From assembly GCA_040285745.1 (NCBI GenBank), contig JAUFOR010000003.1, positions 992,001 through 1,056,000 on the forward strand: a DNA stretch of 64,000 bases. Reading direction: 5' to 3'. This DNA is from Barthelona sp. PCE (lineage: Eukaryota > Metamonada: BaSk clade). Shown one piece after another: positions 8,875-17,342 of this stretch (its first letter is position 1; each line of letters begins with the position of its first letter). The notes beneath the pieces were generated by a model, which ran no database searches, was not told the DNA's origin, and saw nothing but the letters and a program-made list of their open reading frames with translations. A program made the translations under genes and the position numbers.

Positions 8875-9960
8875 ATGGCATGTCCAACAACAAGGGAGTG
8901 TTGTCTGAAACCGGGTGTTTGTGCTTTCGAAATGAAGCCTCCTGAGGTTAGCTACGAATTACTGGCTGAATTCTTCAGAGATAATAACGAAACAACGGAC
9001 AAGGGCTGGAATCTTTCATGCAATAACAATGAGGGTGAGGAATTTCCATCTAAATGGCCTGTGCGTTGGGTATTAAGCCCATCACTAATTGAGCAACTTC
9101 CACAAGCGATAAAGTCTAATATAGAGATGGAACTCCGGATACGAGGATGTGCCATCCACCTTCTTCACAAAGTATGTGCGAAAGCAGGTCGCCGTGTTGG
9201 TGAAGATCGTATAACGATTTCTTCTCTGGGGTACCCTGGCAATTTATTACCGCTTTTCTGCAGTATTGTGCTCCACCGCTTCTTCTCAGTGCACGACGTC
9301 ACCAATCTGAACATTCCAATAGCAATCACTGCAGTCTGCTGCCTTGGAAAGAGCATCATGAATATTTACTCATCAGAAAACCTGCCACTATACAGAATGG
9401 ACACTTCTGACTGGCTGCACACTGTAGCTGGTATTGTGAACGGGTGCACATGCAAGTGCTACCCCGATATTAGCGTTGATGATGCTACGATTCGCAGGGT
9501 CAGCGATACTGTCACACAAATTGTCGCTACCCAGCCTCTTGACCTCGTTCCCGATCTGGGATTCAAGTATTTGGTGCGTTTCTTTATAACTTTCCAGATG
9601 AAACAAGAGTTTAAGCACAAGAGCTCTTTCTTAAGAGACTTATGCATGCAGCTTTTCAAGCTGCTAACCCGCTCTATCATGTCTCTTTTATTCCCCGCAC
9701 TACCCCTTGCAGGTCTCTTGCTACAGTATGTGTGCAAGAACATCATGGACAAAGGTTTGTGTGAAGTTTGGACTTTTGACAAGGAGAACTGTGAGCTATT
9801 TGAATCATTCGTTCAACAAGAGACGTCTATGCACCATATGGAGATCGAAGATGATTGCTGCTGGCCTCAGTTGTTCAGGATTGACGAGATTGACATTGCT
9901 CGTTTTGATAGGCTTGTCTCATGTTTAGTTACTGTTAACAACCCCTGTAAGAAAAATTAG
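8875..9960 (+). CDS. Cyclin-like protein (transcriptional cyclin type), tentative
   Basis: 361 residues. The segment IVLHRFFSVHDVTNLNIPIA followed by ITAVCCLGKSIMN aligns with helices 2-3 of the cyclin box of C/H/K/L/T-type cyclins (LHRFY...xxAxxCLFLAGKxEE). A second helical repeat (about 235-300) ends in LLFPALPLAGLLLQYVC, similar to the second cyclin fold. The Lys of the box is present, but the following Glu pair (xEE) is not obvious, so Cdk contact could be altered. If correct it would partner a Cdk acting on RNA polymerase II. The N-terminus is Cys-rich. Convergent with the prenyltransferase gene, 7 bp apart. Confidence 0.45.
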   Translation: MACPTTRECCLKPGVCAFEMKPPEVSYELLAEFFRDNNETTDKGWNLSCNNNEGEEFPSKWPVRWVLSPSLIEQLPQAIKSNIEMELRIRGCAIHLLHKVCAKAGRRVGEDRITISSLGYPGNLLPLFCSIVLHRFFSVHDVTNLNIPIAITAVCCLGKSIMNIYSSENLPLYRMDTSDWLHTVAGIVNGCTCKCYPDISVDDATIRRVSDTVTQIVATQPLDLVPDLGFKYLVRFFITFQMKQEFKHKSSFLRDLCMQLFKLLTRSIMSLLFPALPLAGLLLQYVCKNIMDKGLCEVWTFDKENCELFESFVQQETSMHHMEIEDDCCWPQLFRIDEIDIARFDRLVSCLVTVNNPCKKN

Positions 9961-9967
9961 CTATGCT

Positions 9968-10789
9968 TTACTCTGCTTTCTCTTTTCCAAACCTTCTACG
10001 GCGCTGACTGTACGTGAAAAGGCACTTGTCAAAAACTGTTGATGAAAAATCTGGCCAACAGCACTGTTCAAAGATGAACTCTGCATATGAACACTGCCAC
10101 AGTAAGAAACCGCTTAGGCGCTCCTCGCCTGACGTCCTGATCATAAGATCCACATCTCCCGATTCATCACAGTACATATTTTCAGAAATACCTTCTTCAG
10201 TTATTTCTTTTGCATTTTCAACACTGTTTATAATCTCATCACGGCCGGAGTAGCTCAGTGCAAATATGAACGTTGGTCCTGTGCTATCCTTTGTGTTATC
10301 TTCAGCCTTTTTGATAAGATCCTGAATCTCTTCACTAAAGTCCGTCACTTTTCCAATAGCTTTGAACCTTGCGTTGTTGTCTTTGATGTGTTTCTCTTGT
10401 TTAACCAAGAAATCTTTCAGTAAATTAATGAGAAAGTCAACCTCAGTTTTTTCACGAGACCAGTTTTCCTTAGAAAAACAATAAAACGTACAGAATGGAA
10501 TCTGTAGTTCGATCACACGCTTAACAAGCTTTTCAACAACCTTTGCTCCTCGCCGATGTCCTTCTGTTCGTGGCAATCCTCGCCTCTTTGCCCAACGACC
10601 ATTTCCATCCATTATGATACCTATGTGCCTCGGTTTCCGTTTAGATGGCAATGTTTCCCAGTTCTTATCTATGAATTGTGAATACTGACGATGTTTAAAA
10701 TAATGACAAAGTTTTCTGTTGAGATAGAACACAAAACCCGTGCATAAAACCCCTATTACAAACGATATAACGTGTGAATAAAGCAACAT
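9968..10789 (-). CDS. DHDDS: cis-Prenyltransferase, DHDDS/dehydrodolichyl diphosphate synthase
   Basis: Makes the long polyprenyl chain of dolichol by adding isopentenyl units to farnesyl diphosphate, at the ER. The 273-residue protein starts with a membrane helix (about 5-24) and then shows every family block. These are HIGIIMDGNGRWAKRRG with catalytic Asp61, GHRRGAKVV, FYCFSKENW (family S/T-x-E-N-W/F), FALSYSGRDEI, and DLMIRTSGEERLSGFLLWQ followed by YAEF. These belong to the catalytic subunit rather than the NgBR/Nus1 partner. It connects with ALG11 at 42.7 kb, which uses dolichol-linked sugars. Confidence 0.93.
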   Translation of the reverse strand: MLLYSHVISFVIGVLCTGFVFYLNRKLCHYFKHRQYSQFIDKNWETLPSKRKPRHIGIIMDGNGRWAKRRGLPRTEGHRRGAKVVEKLVKRVIELQIPFCTFYCFSKENWSREKTEVDFLINLLKDFLVKQEKHIKDNNARFKAIGKVTDFSEEIQDLIKKAEDNTKDSTGPTFIFALSYSGRDEIINSVENAKEITEEGISENMYCDESGDVDLMIRTSGEERLSGFLLWQCSYAEFIFEQCCWPDFSSTVFDKCLFTYSQRRRRFGKEKAE

Positions 10790-10831
10790 TGCTTGGAATG
10801 GTGTGATCTTATGTTATCCACACTAAATCTT

Positions 10832-12115
10832 TTACTTTCGCCACCAAGACGATTTCTTACGCTTCCCCAGCCATGATTCTGGTGTTGCCTCTGGATATTG
10901 CCCCAAACGCATGATGTTATGTGGAATATGAGGTCGGATCAATTCTTTACCCAAATTATAAAAGGCACTGGCCATGACTGTCACCATTTCATCCTCTGTT
11001 CGCTTCTCGCTATCTTTCATCTCCTCCAAAGTCGATATTTGCATCTTCAAATTCACAATATCTTTCTCCAATGCTGTAACAGTTTCATCGTTGGGCATAG
11101 TCACGACAGCGGGCTCCTCACCAGATCCTCCATTGGGCGCAGGGCTCGCTTCCAGCTCAACAATTCGTTGCTTAAGTGTAGTTATTTGCATCTGTGCGCT
11201 CTCCAGCTCAAACTCGAGATCGTCATCAACAACACCGTTTCCTACCTTCTCTAGTTCTGAGACCCGATCCTTGAGTGCCTGGTTGTCCGATAGCGCAACA
11301 TGTAGACTTCCCTCTGTTTCAGCGATCCTTTCTTGAAGATTTTTCACAGTATGAGTATCAACCTGTGAGAGCATCTTCTGCGCTGTCTCCAGTTGTTTCT
11401 TTGTGTCGTCCAGTTCCGTTAGTACGTCGGCGTGGTTCTTCAGCCGCCCATTGGCAATTTCATACAATTTTGACAACGATTCCAGCTTCTCTTCCAGTTG
11501 AGCGTTTGTCTCCCTGAGATCACTTACCTCCAACTCAAGGTTGTTCTTTTCGAACCCAATATCCTTCAACAAGCTTATCTCGTGCTTTTGCTCTCCAACG
11601 ATTATTTCAAGATCTGCGTTTTCGCTCTCAAGTGCACTCACCTTACTGTAAAGTTCTTCAATCTGACGTGTATACTCATCTACGGAGATGTCTTCGTTCT
11701 CTTCCACGTCAAACTCCAGAAAAAGATCCCTAACAAGCATCATTAAGCTGTCCTGTACCTCCTGCTCCAGGCTAATAATTGTTTCAATATAGTCCCTTGA
11801 AGCATGTCTGATGCATATGAGCAATGTGAGGGTACATACCCGCTGAAATGCTGTCTCTTTCCCCTCAATAAGATCGTCTAATGAAATTTTTAGAGGATTC
11901 TCAATATGAGGATACTGAGTACTGTAATGACTCAACAAAATGTCAAAATAGTGATGGCTGATGCCTATGTGGGTGTCTGGTGTTGTAGGTGTTGACAAAT
12001 GTGAAAGAACATCCTTAAAGAAGGCTAAAAATGATGGATGCTTACAAACATCCATATATGTCTCTCCTTCAGCCTCAGCGACCGCTTTTGCCCATGATAG
12101 AAGACTGTCCGCCAT
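10832..12115 (-). CDS. HOOK-family dynein adaptor
   Basis: 427 residues. The N-terminal ~150 form a HOOK/calponin-homology-like domain. It begins SLLSWAKAVA and ends with LTLLICIRHASRDYIETIIS followed by LEQEVQDSLMMLVRDL, matching the HOOK signature (LLQLILGCAV...YIQTIMxLEESVQ). A long coiled coil (about 155-350) follows. The C-terminus (MASAFYNLGKELI ... PESWLGKRKK) matches the SAWYNMG...SFLxxQR end of HOOK proteins. HOOKs tie dynein-dynactin to endosomal cargo on microtubules. Human HOOKs are about 720 aa; the coiled coil is shorter here. The ATG at 12115 gives the natural MADSLLSW start. Confidence 0.75.
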   Translation of the reverse strand: MADSLLSWAKAVAEAEGETYMDVCKHPSFLAFFKDVLSHLSTPTTPDTHIGISHHYFDILLSHYSTQYPHIENPLKISLDDLIEGKETAFQRVCTLTLLICIRHASRDYIETIISLEQEVQDSLMMLVRDLFLEFDVEENEDISVDEYTRQIEELYSKVSALESENADLEIIVGEQKHEISLLKDIGFEKNNLELEVSDLRETNAQLEEKLESLSKLYEIANGRLKNHADVLTELDDTKKQLETAQKMLSQVDTHTVKNLQERIAETEGSLHVALSDNQALKDRVSELEKVGNGVVDDDLEFELESAQMQITTLKQRIVELEASPAPNGGSGEEPAVVTMPNDETVTALEKDIVNLKMQISTLEEMKDSEKRTEDEMVTVMASAFYNLGKELIRPHIPHNIMRLGQYPEATPESWLGKRKKSSWWRK

Positions 12116-12159
12116 GATATAAGAGAAAAACAAATAAACATAGCCTGCTCAATCAATAT

Positions 12160-13248
12160 TTACAGTTCTTTCTCCATTGCGTATTCTCCTATATCACAGA
12201 GTACCCACGGGCTTGCCATAACAGTATGTAAAACTCTTCCGAATATACTGTCGCAACTTCCCTCACAAACATCACAGTTACCACCCCATTCCTCGAAATA
12301 ATCATCTAAATAGCTCTTTATAGTCTTAAAAACGTTCGCTTTCACACATTTAAGCGGTGCACCAGTGCATGTAACGTTCCCATTAGCATCAATTACAATT
12401 GAACTATGATCACTGCACTTGGCTGCCTCAGACTCAAAATATTCAAAGTGGTTAAGGTCACATCCGTGCGAAGTGCCATCTATAAGAACGAAACTGGGGT
12501 GAACTGGATCGAGAGCAGCTTCAACAAATGTATCGGACATATTTAAAAACTTATTATCGAAGAAAAGTACGTCACGAGCAACCCATCGTACTGTTCGTGT
12601 GTCCTGGACCAATTTCATTTGCCCTGTAACACTCGCTGAATCGATACGCTTGCCCGACCAACAAAATTCATGCTTTAGTACGAGAACAGAACCAAGATCG
12701 TCCCACACAAAGCATACATTCTGCCCACTGTGCACCATGCGTGGTGATACTTCGTGCCATTCACAAAAATCAGAGACCTTTGCAATTTGTAGAGTGGCAC
12801 AGTGAGAAAAATCAAACATATAAACAGTATCTCCCATGTGTGCGTACAATAGAGTATAACAGGTGCAGCACTGTGGAATATGCGGCTGTGTATCCCACTC
12901 TTCCAGCGTCATCAAGTATTCGTCCAACGTTTCTGGGTCGTATGTTCCACTTTCGGTCAGCATGTGAAGAGCAGCGTGAATAACTGCCGAAGTTTGGTGC
13001 GCGCAAAGATTCTTCGTTGTCATTATAGGTTTTGAGAACGTGCTCACACTATACCTTCCACTGGTATGCATTAATACACAATAAAAGACATCTGATGTGT
13101 CTGTAGACGCGTCCACGAAAGTAACAGACCGATTCCCAGAGTAAACGCATGCCCCATGGCTAATTGGCAACTGAAAAGAAAGCGAAAGTTGTTCATCAAC
13201 GACTAACTCGTTTTCTCCTCTTATTTCGTAACCTTTAGCCCGATTCAT
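12160..13248 (-). CDS. Hypothetical beta-rich protein, 362 aa
   Basis: Not recognised. The sequence alternates short hydrophobic strands with turns, including CTCYTLLYAHMGDTVYMFDF and QNVCFVWDDLGSVLVLKH, suggesting a beta-propeller or similar all-beta fold. It is unusually rich in Cys and His. A Cys cluster lies near the C-terminus (WGGNCDVCEGSCDS). No signal peptide or TM. In style it resembles the three large proteins at 19.6-28.5 kb, but I cannot show common ancestry. Start taken at the first true ATG, 13248. Confidence 0.65.
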   Translation of the reverse strand: MNRAKGYEIRGENELVVDEQLSLSFQLPISHGACVYSGNRSVTFVDASTDTSDVFYCVLMHTSGRYSVSTFSKPIMTTKNLCAHQTSAVIHAALHMLTESGTYDPETLDEYLMTLEEWDTQPHIPQCCTCYTLLYAHMGDTVYMFDFSHCATLQIAKVSDFCEWHEVSPRMVHSGQNVCFVWDDLGSVLVLKHEFCWSGKRIDSASVTGQMKLVQDTRTVRWVARDVLFFDNKFLNMSDTFVEAALDPVHPSFVLIDGTSHGCDLNHFEYFESEAAKCSDHSSIVIDANGNVTCTGAPLKCVKANVFKTIKSYLDDYFEEWGGNCDVCEGSCDSIFGRVLHTVMASPWVLCDIGEYAMEKEL

Positions 13249-13312
13249 GGTCAATTCCCCAAAGATATATCCCAAAAATGATTTTGTTTCCTGAAATAAG
13301 TTCTTTTATCAT

Positions 13313-13753
13313 TTACAACCCCATTTGGTAGAAATATTCCGACACACGATCGGCTTCGCTTCGTACCTGGACCTTAAGAAGCTCATTCTCAATGTAGTCA
13401 TCCTTCAAGTAAAAAGGTGCAAGGAGAATAGTTTTGTGGTTCTTAGTCATGTAAATTGCCTCCCTCTTGCTTAAATCACGATTATAAGCAATGACACCAC
13501 GTTTACTACGTGGTTTAATGTGATTATCAACCAAAAAATACTGCTGATCTTCACCGTTGACACATAAGTGCAGGTCTGAGCTGGAGTTGAATGCTGCATG
13601 TAACTTACCTGTATCAGACGGTTTGATGGAGATATCTCCAGCATAAGTGACGCCATCGTAACCCAACACCGCACAATCGTGCAACTCCTCTTTCTTGTCA
13701 AGATAACTTGTGAAACGGTCCCAGTCCTTCTTGATTTGCTTCGTGTAGCTCAT
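13313..13753 (-). CDS. Profilin
   Basis: Actin-monomer-binding protein that feeds ATP-actin to growing filaments and binds proline-rich ligands. The 146-residue product follows the profilin pattern. An N-terminal helix leads to AVLGYDGVTYAGD (family: AAILGxDGxVWA), then a central sheet ending QYFLVDNHIKPRSKRGVIAYNRD and TILLAPFY. A C-terminal amphipathic helix ends SEYFYQMGL (family: GDYLxxQGL). It is some 15 residues longer than typical profilins. The ATG at 13753 matches the usual N-terminus; the frame is open further upstream but nothing there looks conserved. It fits functionally with ARP3 at 34 kb. Confidence 0.72.
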   Translation of the reverse strand: MSYTKQIKKDWDRFTSYLDKKEELHDCAVLGYDGVTYAGDISIKPSDTGKLHAAFNSSSDLHLCVNGEDQQYFLVDNHIKPRSKRGVIAYNRDLSKREAIYMTKNHKTILLAPFYLKDDYIENELLKVQVRSEADRVSEYFYQMGL

Positions 13754-14193
13754 AATACTCGAAAATAGCTTTAAGAATAAATGCAGAACTTTCAAGCAAC
13801 CAAAAACCTCGCAATCTTCAACACTATGTTCTTTGCTTTTACCAGCTGTAATTCGCTCTGAATACCGAGTTGGATAATCTAAAAAAAACTGATATCCACC
13901 GTAAATGGACAATAATTTCTCTGTGATAATATCATCAAATATTGAATAAACAGCATACCACGGCCACAGTACAAACAATTACAACACAAAAAAGTAATGT
14001 AAAAACGAGAAAAAAAATCTCCCCATAACATTAATAAACCCCAAAAGTCCCCTGAAAAATACAATAAACTTTGCTAAAAAAGTACCTGTAGAACAAAAAA
14101 CTAACACATGAAGGAAAGAAGATGCAAAGCAGCTCGTTACGCGTTTCTCCCTTCTTTACAATCATTTTAGTTGCATTTAGCAACAAAACAACC
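13754..14193. other. Intergenic between divergent genes, 440 bp
   Basis: Divergent promoter region for profilin and a membrane protein. Both strands have open frames running into it (minus to 13978, plus from 14122), but neither shows conserved sequence. A-rich runs around 13985-14090; nothing else recognised. Confidence 0.45.
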
Positions 14194-14685
14194 ATGTCAT
14201 ACTCCCTGGGCGCGTTTTCAGTACAGAAATCCAAGCAAAGAGAATACATTGAGAAGATTGGTCTTGCTGCAATCACTGTCATGTTTGTTCTCTCCCTGGC
14301 TTGGTGCTTCCTTTCTATTGGAAGCTCCAAGCTCTTCCTCATAGGGCTCATTGGCATCCTCCTTATTGGAGTGCCTTTCTTTATCCTAATTTACTGGAAT
14401 ACCAAAGAACCTCTTGAACAGAAGTATATGGATCTCTATTACATCTATGGAATCGGCCTCTTCCTGGTGTGCCTTCTTGTATTCCAATTTTCGAGAGTAT
14501 ATCCTCCTCCAAAGTGCCCCATCTGTCCTTCCACTCAGTGTGGCGGTACAGGTTTTTGGGACCTCGACTTCAGACAGTGTCACTATCGTAGAGATCCCAT
14601 GGTCTATGCTAGAATCATCAATGATGATAACCAGTTTACTTGGAAGACATACGCCAAAAACTGTACGCTCAACTGTCCTCAGTAA
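14194..14685 (+). CDS. Small polytopic membrane protein, 163 aa
   Basis: Three or four hydrophobic helices. The clearest are AAITVMFVLSLAWCFLSI, LFLIGLIGILLIGVPFFILIYW and YGIGLFLVCLLVFQFS. A Cys-rich, probably lumenal or external C-terminal tail follows (PPPKCPICPSTQCGG ... KNCTLNCPQ), with six Cys likely to form disulfides. Family not recognised. The ATG at 14194 is preferred over 14122 because it gives a compact N-terminus. It ends 16 bp before the convergent PLP-binding protein gene. Confidence 0.65.
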   Translation: MSYSLGAFSVQKSKQREYIEKIGLAAITVMFVLSLAWCFLSIGSSKLFLIGLIGILLIGVPFFILIYWNTKEPLEQKYMDLYYIYGIGLFLVCLLVFQFSRVYPPPKCPICPSTQCGGTGFWDLDFRQCHYRRDPMVYARIINDDNQFTWKTYAKNCTLNCPQ

Positions 14686-14701
14686 GTTATGCAATAAAAC
14701 G

Positions 14702-15388
14702 TTAGTATTTCCGCTGTCCGAATATAGCACTACCTATACGGACGTAATTGCTTCCGCAACGCAGAGCATGATCAAAATCGGAGCTCATACCCATGCTCAA
14801 CAGCAGAGGTCTTCCCAATCGCTCCTCATACTCCTCTCTGATGACTCTCATGCTCTCAAATACAGTGAGGTCGTTTTGCTGACCGATGGTCATGAATCCC
14901 AACATGTTCAGGTGCGGACACTCGGTTTCAATAACATTAACAATCTGCTCCAACGCATCACCTATCTGTACGCCGCTCTTTGTCTCCTCTGTTGATGTGG
15001 AGACCTGAACAAAACACCTTAAAATTTTCTCATGTTTCGCCAGTTCTTTCTCAAATTTCCTAGCTATTTTTTCTCTATGAAGGGTCTGTATCACCAAATT
15101 CTCGACTTCTACAAGTGATTTTACCTTGTTAGACTGAATTGGTCCAATGCAATGCCACTCAATGTCTTGTGGTAATATTTGTGATTTTTCAACCAATTCC
15201 TGCACGTAATTCTCACCAAAAAGACGCTGCCCTGCTTCGTATGCAGTCTTTATCATTACTGAAGGCTTTCTCTTAGATACAGCAACCACTTGTGCACTTG
15301 CAGATATGCTATGCACATTATTCTTTATACCATTGAGTCTGTTAATCAGTTCATCCTCGTTGAACTCTTCTCTGTATCTATCCGCCAT
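14702..15388 (-). CDS. PLPBP: PLP homeostasis protein (YggS/PROSC family)
   Basis: Single-domain TIM-barrel protein resembling alanine racemase domain 1. It binds pyridoxal 5'-phosphate and keeps free PLP in balance without known enzymatic activity. The 228 residues carry the family marks: VVAVSKRKP with the PLP-binding Lys, the RLFGENYVQEL helix (family: FGENYVQE), WHCIGPIQSNKV (family: WHFIGxLQxNK), VSTSTEETKSGV, LGFMTIG and the ending LSMGMSSDFDHALRCGSNYVR. The usual length is 220-275. Cytosolic. Confidence 0.95.
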   Translation of the reverse strand: MADRYREEFNEDELINRLNGIKNNVHSISASAQVVAVSKRKPSVMIKTAYEAGQRLFGENYVQELVEKSQILPQDIEWHCIGPIQSNKVKSLVEVENLVIQTLHREKIARKFEKELAKHEKILRCFVQVSTSTEETKSGVQIGDALEQIVNVIETECPHLNMLGFMTIGQQNDLTVFESMRVIREEYEERLGRPLLLSMGMSSDFDHALRCGSNYVRIGSAIFGQRKY

Positions 15389-15640
15389 TATTATGCTTGT
15401 GAAAATGAATAAAAAGAAAACAAGCTACTTGTTAGTTTATTTTGTGCTTACTGTGACTTTTTTCCATGATATTCCCCTTATAGTAAAGTGAATCATGATA
15501 CCGCTCTTACAATGAAATATAAAATCAACAGGTTCATCTAATTACGTGTTTCATCAACATCCCCTCCATAAATCGTTCCGTCTTCTCACTTGTAAGAGTT
15601 GTAGCAAAATGAAAATGCTGTGATCTGACACAAAACTTAA

Positions 15641-15808
15641 TCAATCATTCTTTGGCTTGGAATCATCACCTTCACTCTTCACCAGTTCAAGCATCGACTG
15701 CCAATACTCAAGAACACGCTGTTTGTGTGGGTTTCCGTCAAAATGCTTTCTACGTACGGTTTCAGAGTCCCTTGTGAGGAACACATCGCAGTAGTGACAG
15801 TAAAACAT
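15641..15808 (-). CDS. SNRPC: U1 snRNP protein C, 55-aa minimal form
   Basis: A 55-residue protein consisting of little more than the U1-C zinc finger. It begins MFYCHYCDVFLTRDSETVRR, then K-H-F-D-G-N-P-H-K, then VLEYWQSMLEL. Zn ligands are C4, C7, H22 and H28, the U1-C spacing (C-x2-C-x14-H-x5-H) and context (YCDYCDxxLTHDSxSVR). U1-C stabilises U1 snRNA pairing with 5' splice sites. Human U1-C is 159 aa with a Pro/Met-rich tail; that tail is missing, as in other reduced genomes. It ends in TGA, starts 87 bp from the divergent ZPR1, and matches the presence of introns in this window. Confidence 0.9.
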   Translation of the reverse strand: MFYCHYCDVFLTRDSETVRRKHFDGNPHKQRVLEYWQSMLELVKSEGDDSKPKND

Positions 15809-15895
15809 ATGCCACAATCCCCCTATACAAAAAATGAAACGGAAAAAACACTTAACATCTTGGATTCTACATTTCTTCCCATTTCATATTTATTA

Positions 15896-17341
15896 ATGAC
15901 CCAAACCAAAGAACATCTTATTGACGAGATTCCCACAACCGTCAAGGACCTTGATGCTGATGAGCTTGAACATCGACCAGAAATTATCGAATCTCTATGC
16001 ATGAACTGTCATGAGAAAGGAGAGACAAGGCTTCTCCTTGTGCGCATTCCCTTCTTCAGAGAGATTGTTTTAAGCAGTTTCAAGTGCCCTCACTGCAATT
16101 TCCGTGATTCATCTTTAATTAATGCTTCTACAATCGCTCCCAATGGTTGTGAATTCACACTGCGCGTGGCAGAGAACGCAGAGTTAAACAGAAGAGTCGT
16201 AAAGTCAGAATTCACTTCTGTTTCTGTTCCTGAACTTGGTCTCGATATACCAGCAAATGAACATTCTAAAGGAGAACTTACCACCGTTGAGGGTGTTATC
16301 ATGCGTGTTGGAGAGGGAATTCGTCAGGATCTGCCCTATTATTTAGTTAATGATCCTGATACCGCAGCCAAATTCTCACAGTTTCTTTCCAGATTGGATG
16401 CGCTGATCCACCAGGAGGGCGAATTCGAACCCTTCACATTCATCATTAAGGATCCCAGTGGTAACTCCTTTGTTGAGTCAACGTACGCACCCCACCCTGA
16501 CCCCTACCTTTTTGTCGAGCACCATGCGCGTACTGAAGAAGAAACTATCAAGCTGGGTCTCCCCGTAGCCGAGGTCGCCGAGGTTGACGCCAAGCACAAG
16601 CACGCACAAAGATACACTGACACTGACACGATTATCAGTGAAGGATTTATTGCTGAACGGTTTGCACAGAGACTCGAGATGGAGGAGTGTCCTGAAGAGG
16701 TTGCAATCATTCCCTTCCCATGTCCCATGTGCCAAACTGATGGTGAGAACCGTCTGAAACTGGTTGACATTCCATATTTCAAGGAGACGCTAATTATTTC
16801 TTTCAAATGCGAAACATGTGGCTTCAAGAACGTTGAAGTTAAGGCTGGTGGCTCTATTGACTCCCATGGTACCCGCACCACTGTTGTAGTTAACCACCAC
16901 GATGATCTCAACCGTGATCTGCTCAAGTCTGACAGTGCTCAAGTTGTCATACCCGAGATTGGACTGGAGTTGGCCCCTGGTACTCTGGGTGGGCTCTTCA
17001 CTACTGTTGAGGGTATTCTTCTCAAGGTTAAGGAAGAGCTTCGCAGAACACACGGTTTCGTTCTTGGTGACAGTGCTATCACAACCCAGAAGAAGGAGTT
17101 TGATGTTTTCTTCAACGAAATTGATGAGTGCATGAAGCTCGAGCGTTCTTGGACACTTGAATTAGTAGATCCTCTTTCAAACTCATTTATCCAGTCTCTC
17201 ACTCCTCCGATTGCTGATCCGAAGCTTGTCATCGAAAGATACGAGCGTTCTGATGAAGAAAACGAAAGATACGGAATCGATGCTCTCATGGAACTCGATG
17301 CTCGAGAGAAAGCTGAAGCAGAGGCCAATAAACAACAGTAA
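15896..17341 (+). CDS. ZPR1: Zinc finger protein ZPR1
   Basis: 481 residues with two ZPR1 modules, each a C4 zinc finger plus a double-stranded beta-helix part. Finger 1 is CMNCHEKGETRLLL with CPHCNFRD. Finger 2 is CPMCQTDGENRLKLVDIPYF with CETCGFKN. Both are followed by the family blocks (VPELGLDIP and IPEIGLELAPGTLGGLFTTVEG). ZPR1 binds eEF1A as a folding chaperone and shuttles to the nucleus in growing cells. The start at 15896 gives the usual short acidic N-terminus and leaves the divergent U1-C gene free; upstream in-frame ATGs overlap that gene. Confidence 0.95.
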   Translation: MTQTKEHLIDEIPTTVKDLDADELEHRPEIIESLCMNCHEKGETRLLLVRIPFFREIVLSSFKCPHCNFRDSSLINASTIAPNGCEFTLRVAENAELNRRVVKSEFTSVSVPELGLDIPANEHSKGELTTVEGVIMRVGEGIRQDLPYYLVNDPDTAAKFSQFLSRLDALIHQEGEFEPFTFIIKDPSGNSFVESTYAPHPDPYLFVEHHARTEEETIKLGLPVAEVAEVDAKHKHAQRYTDTDTIISEGFIAERFAQRLEMEECPEEVAIIPFPCPMCQTDGENRLKLVDIPYFKETLIISFKCETCGFKNVEVKAGGSIDSHGTRTTVVVNHHDDLNRDLLKSDSAQVVIPEIGLELAPGTLGGLFTTVEGILLKVKEELRRTHGFVLGDSAITTQKKEFDVFFNEIDECMKLERSWTLELVDPLSNSFIQSLTPPIADPKLVIERYERSDEENERYGIDALMELDAREKAEAEANKQQ

Positions 17342-17342
17342 A

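Noticed and set aside
13754-13978. N-terminal extension of profilin
   Set aside because: Profilins start next to the first helix, matching the ATG at 13753; the upstream residues show no conservation.
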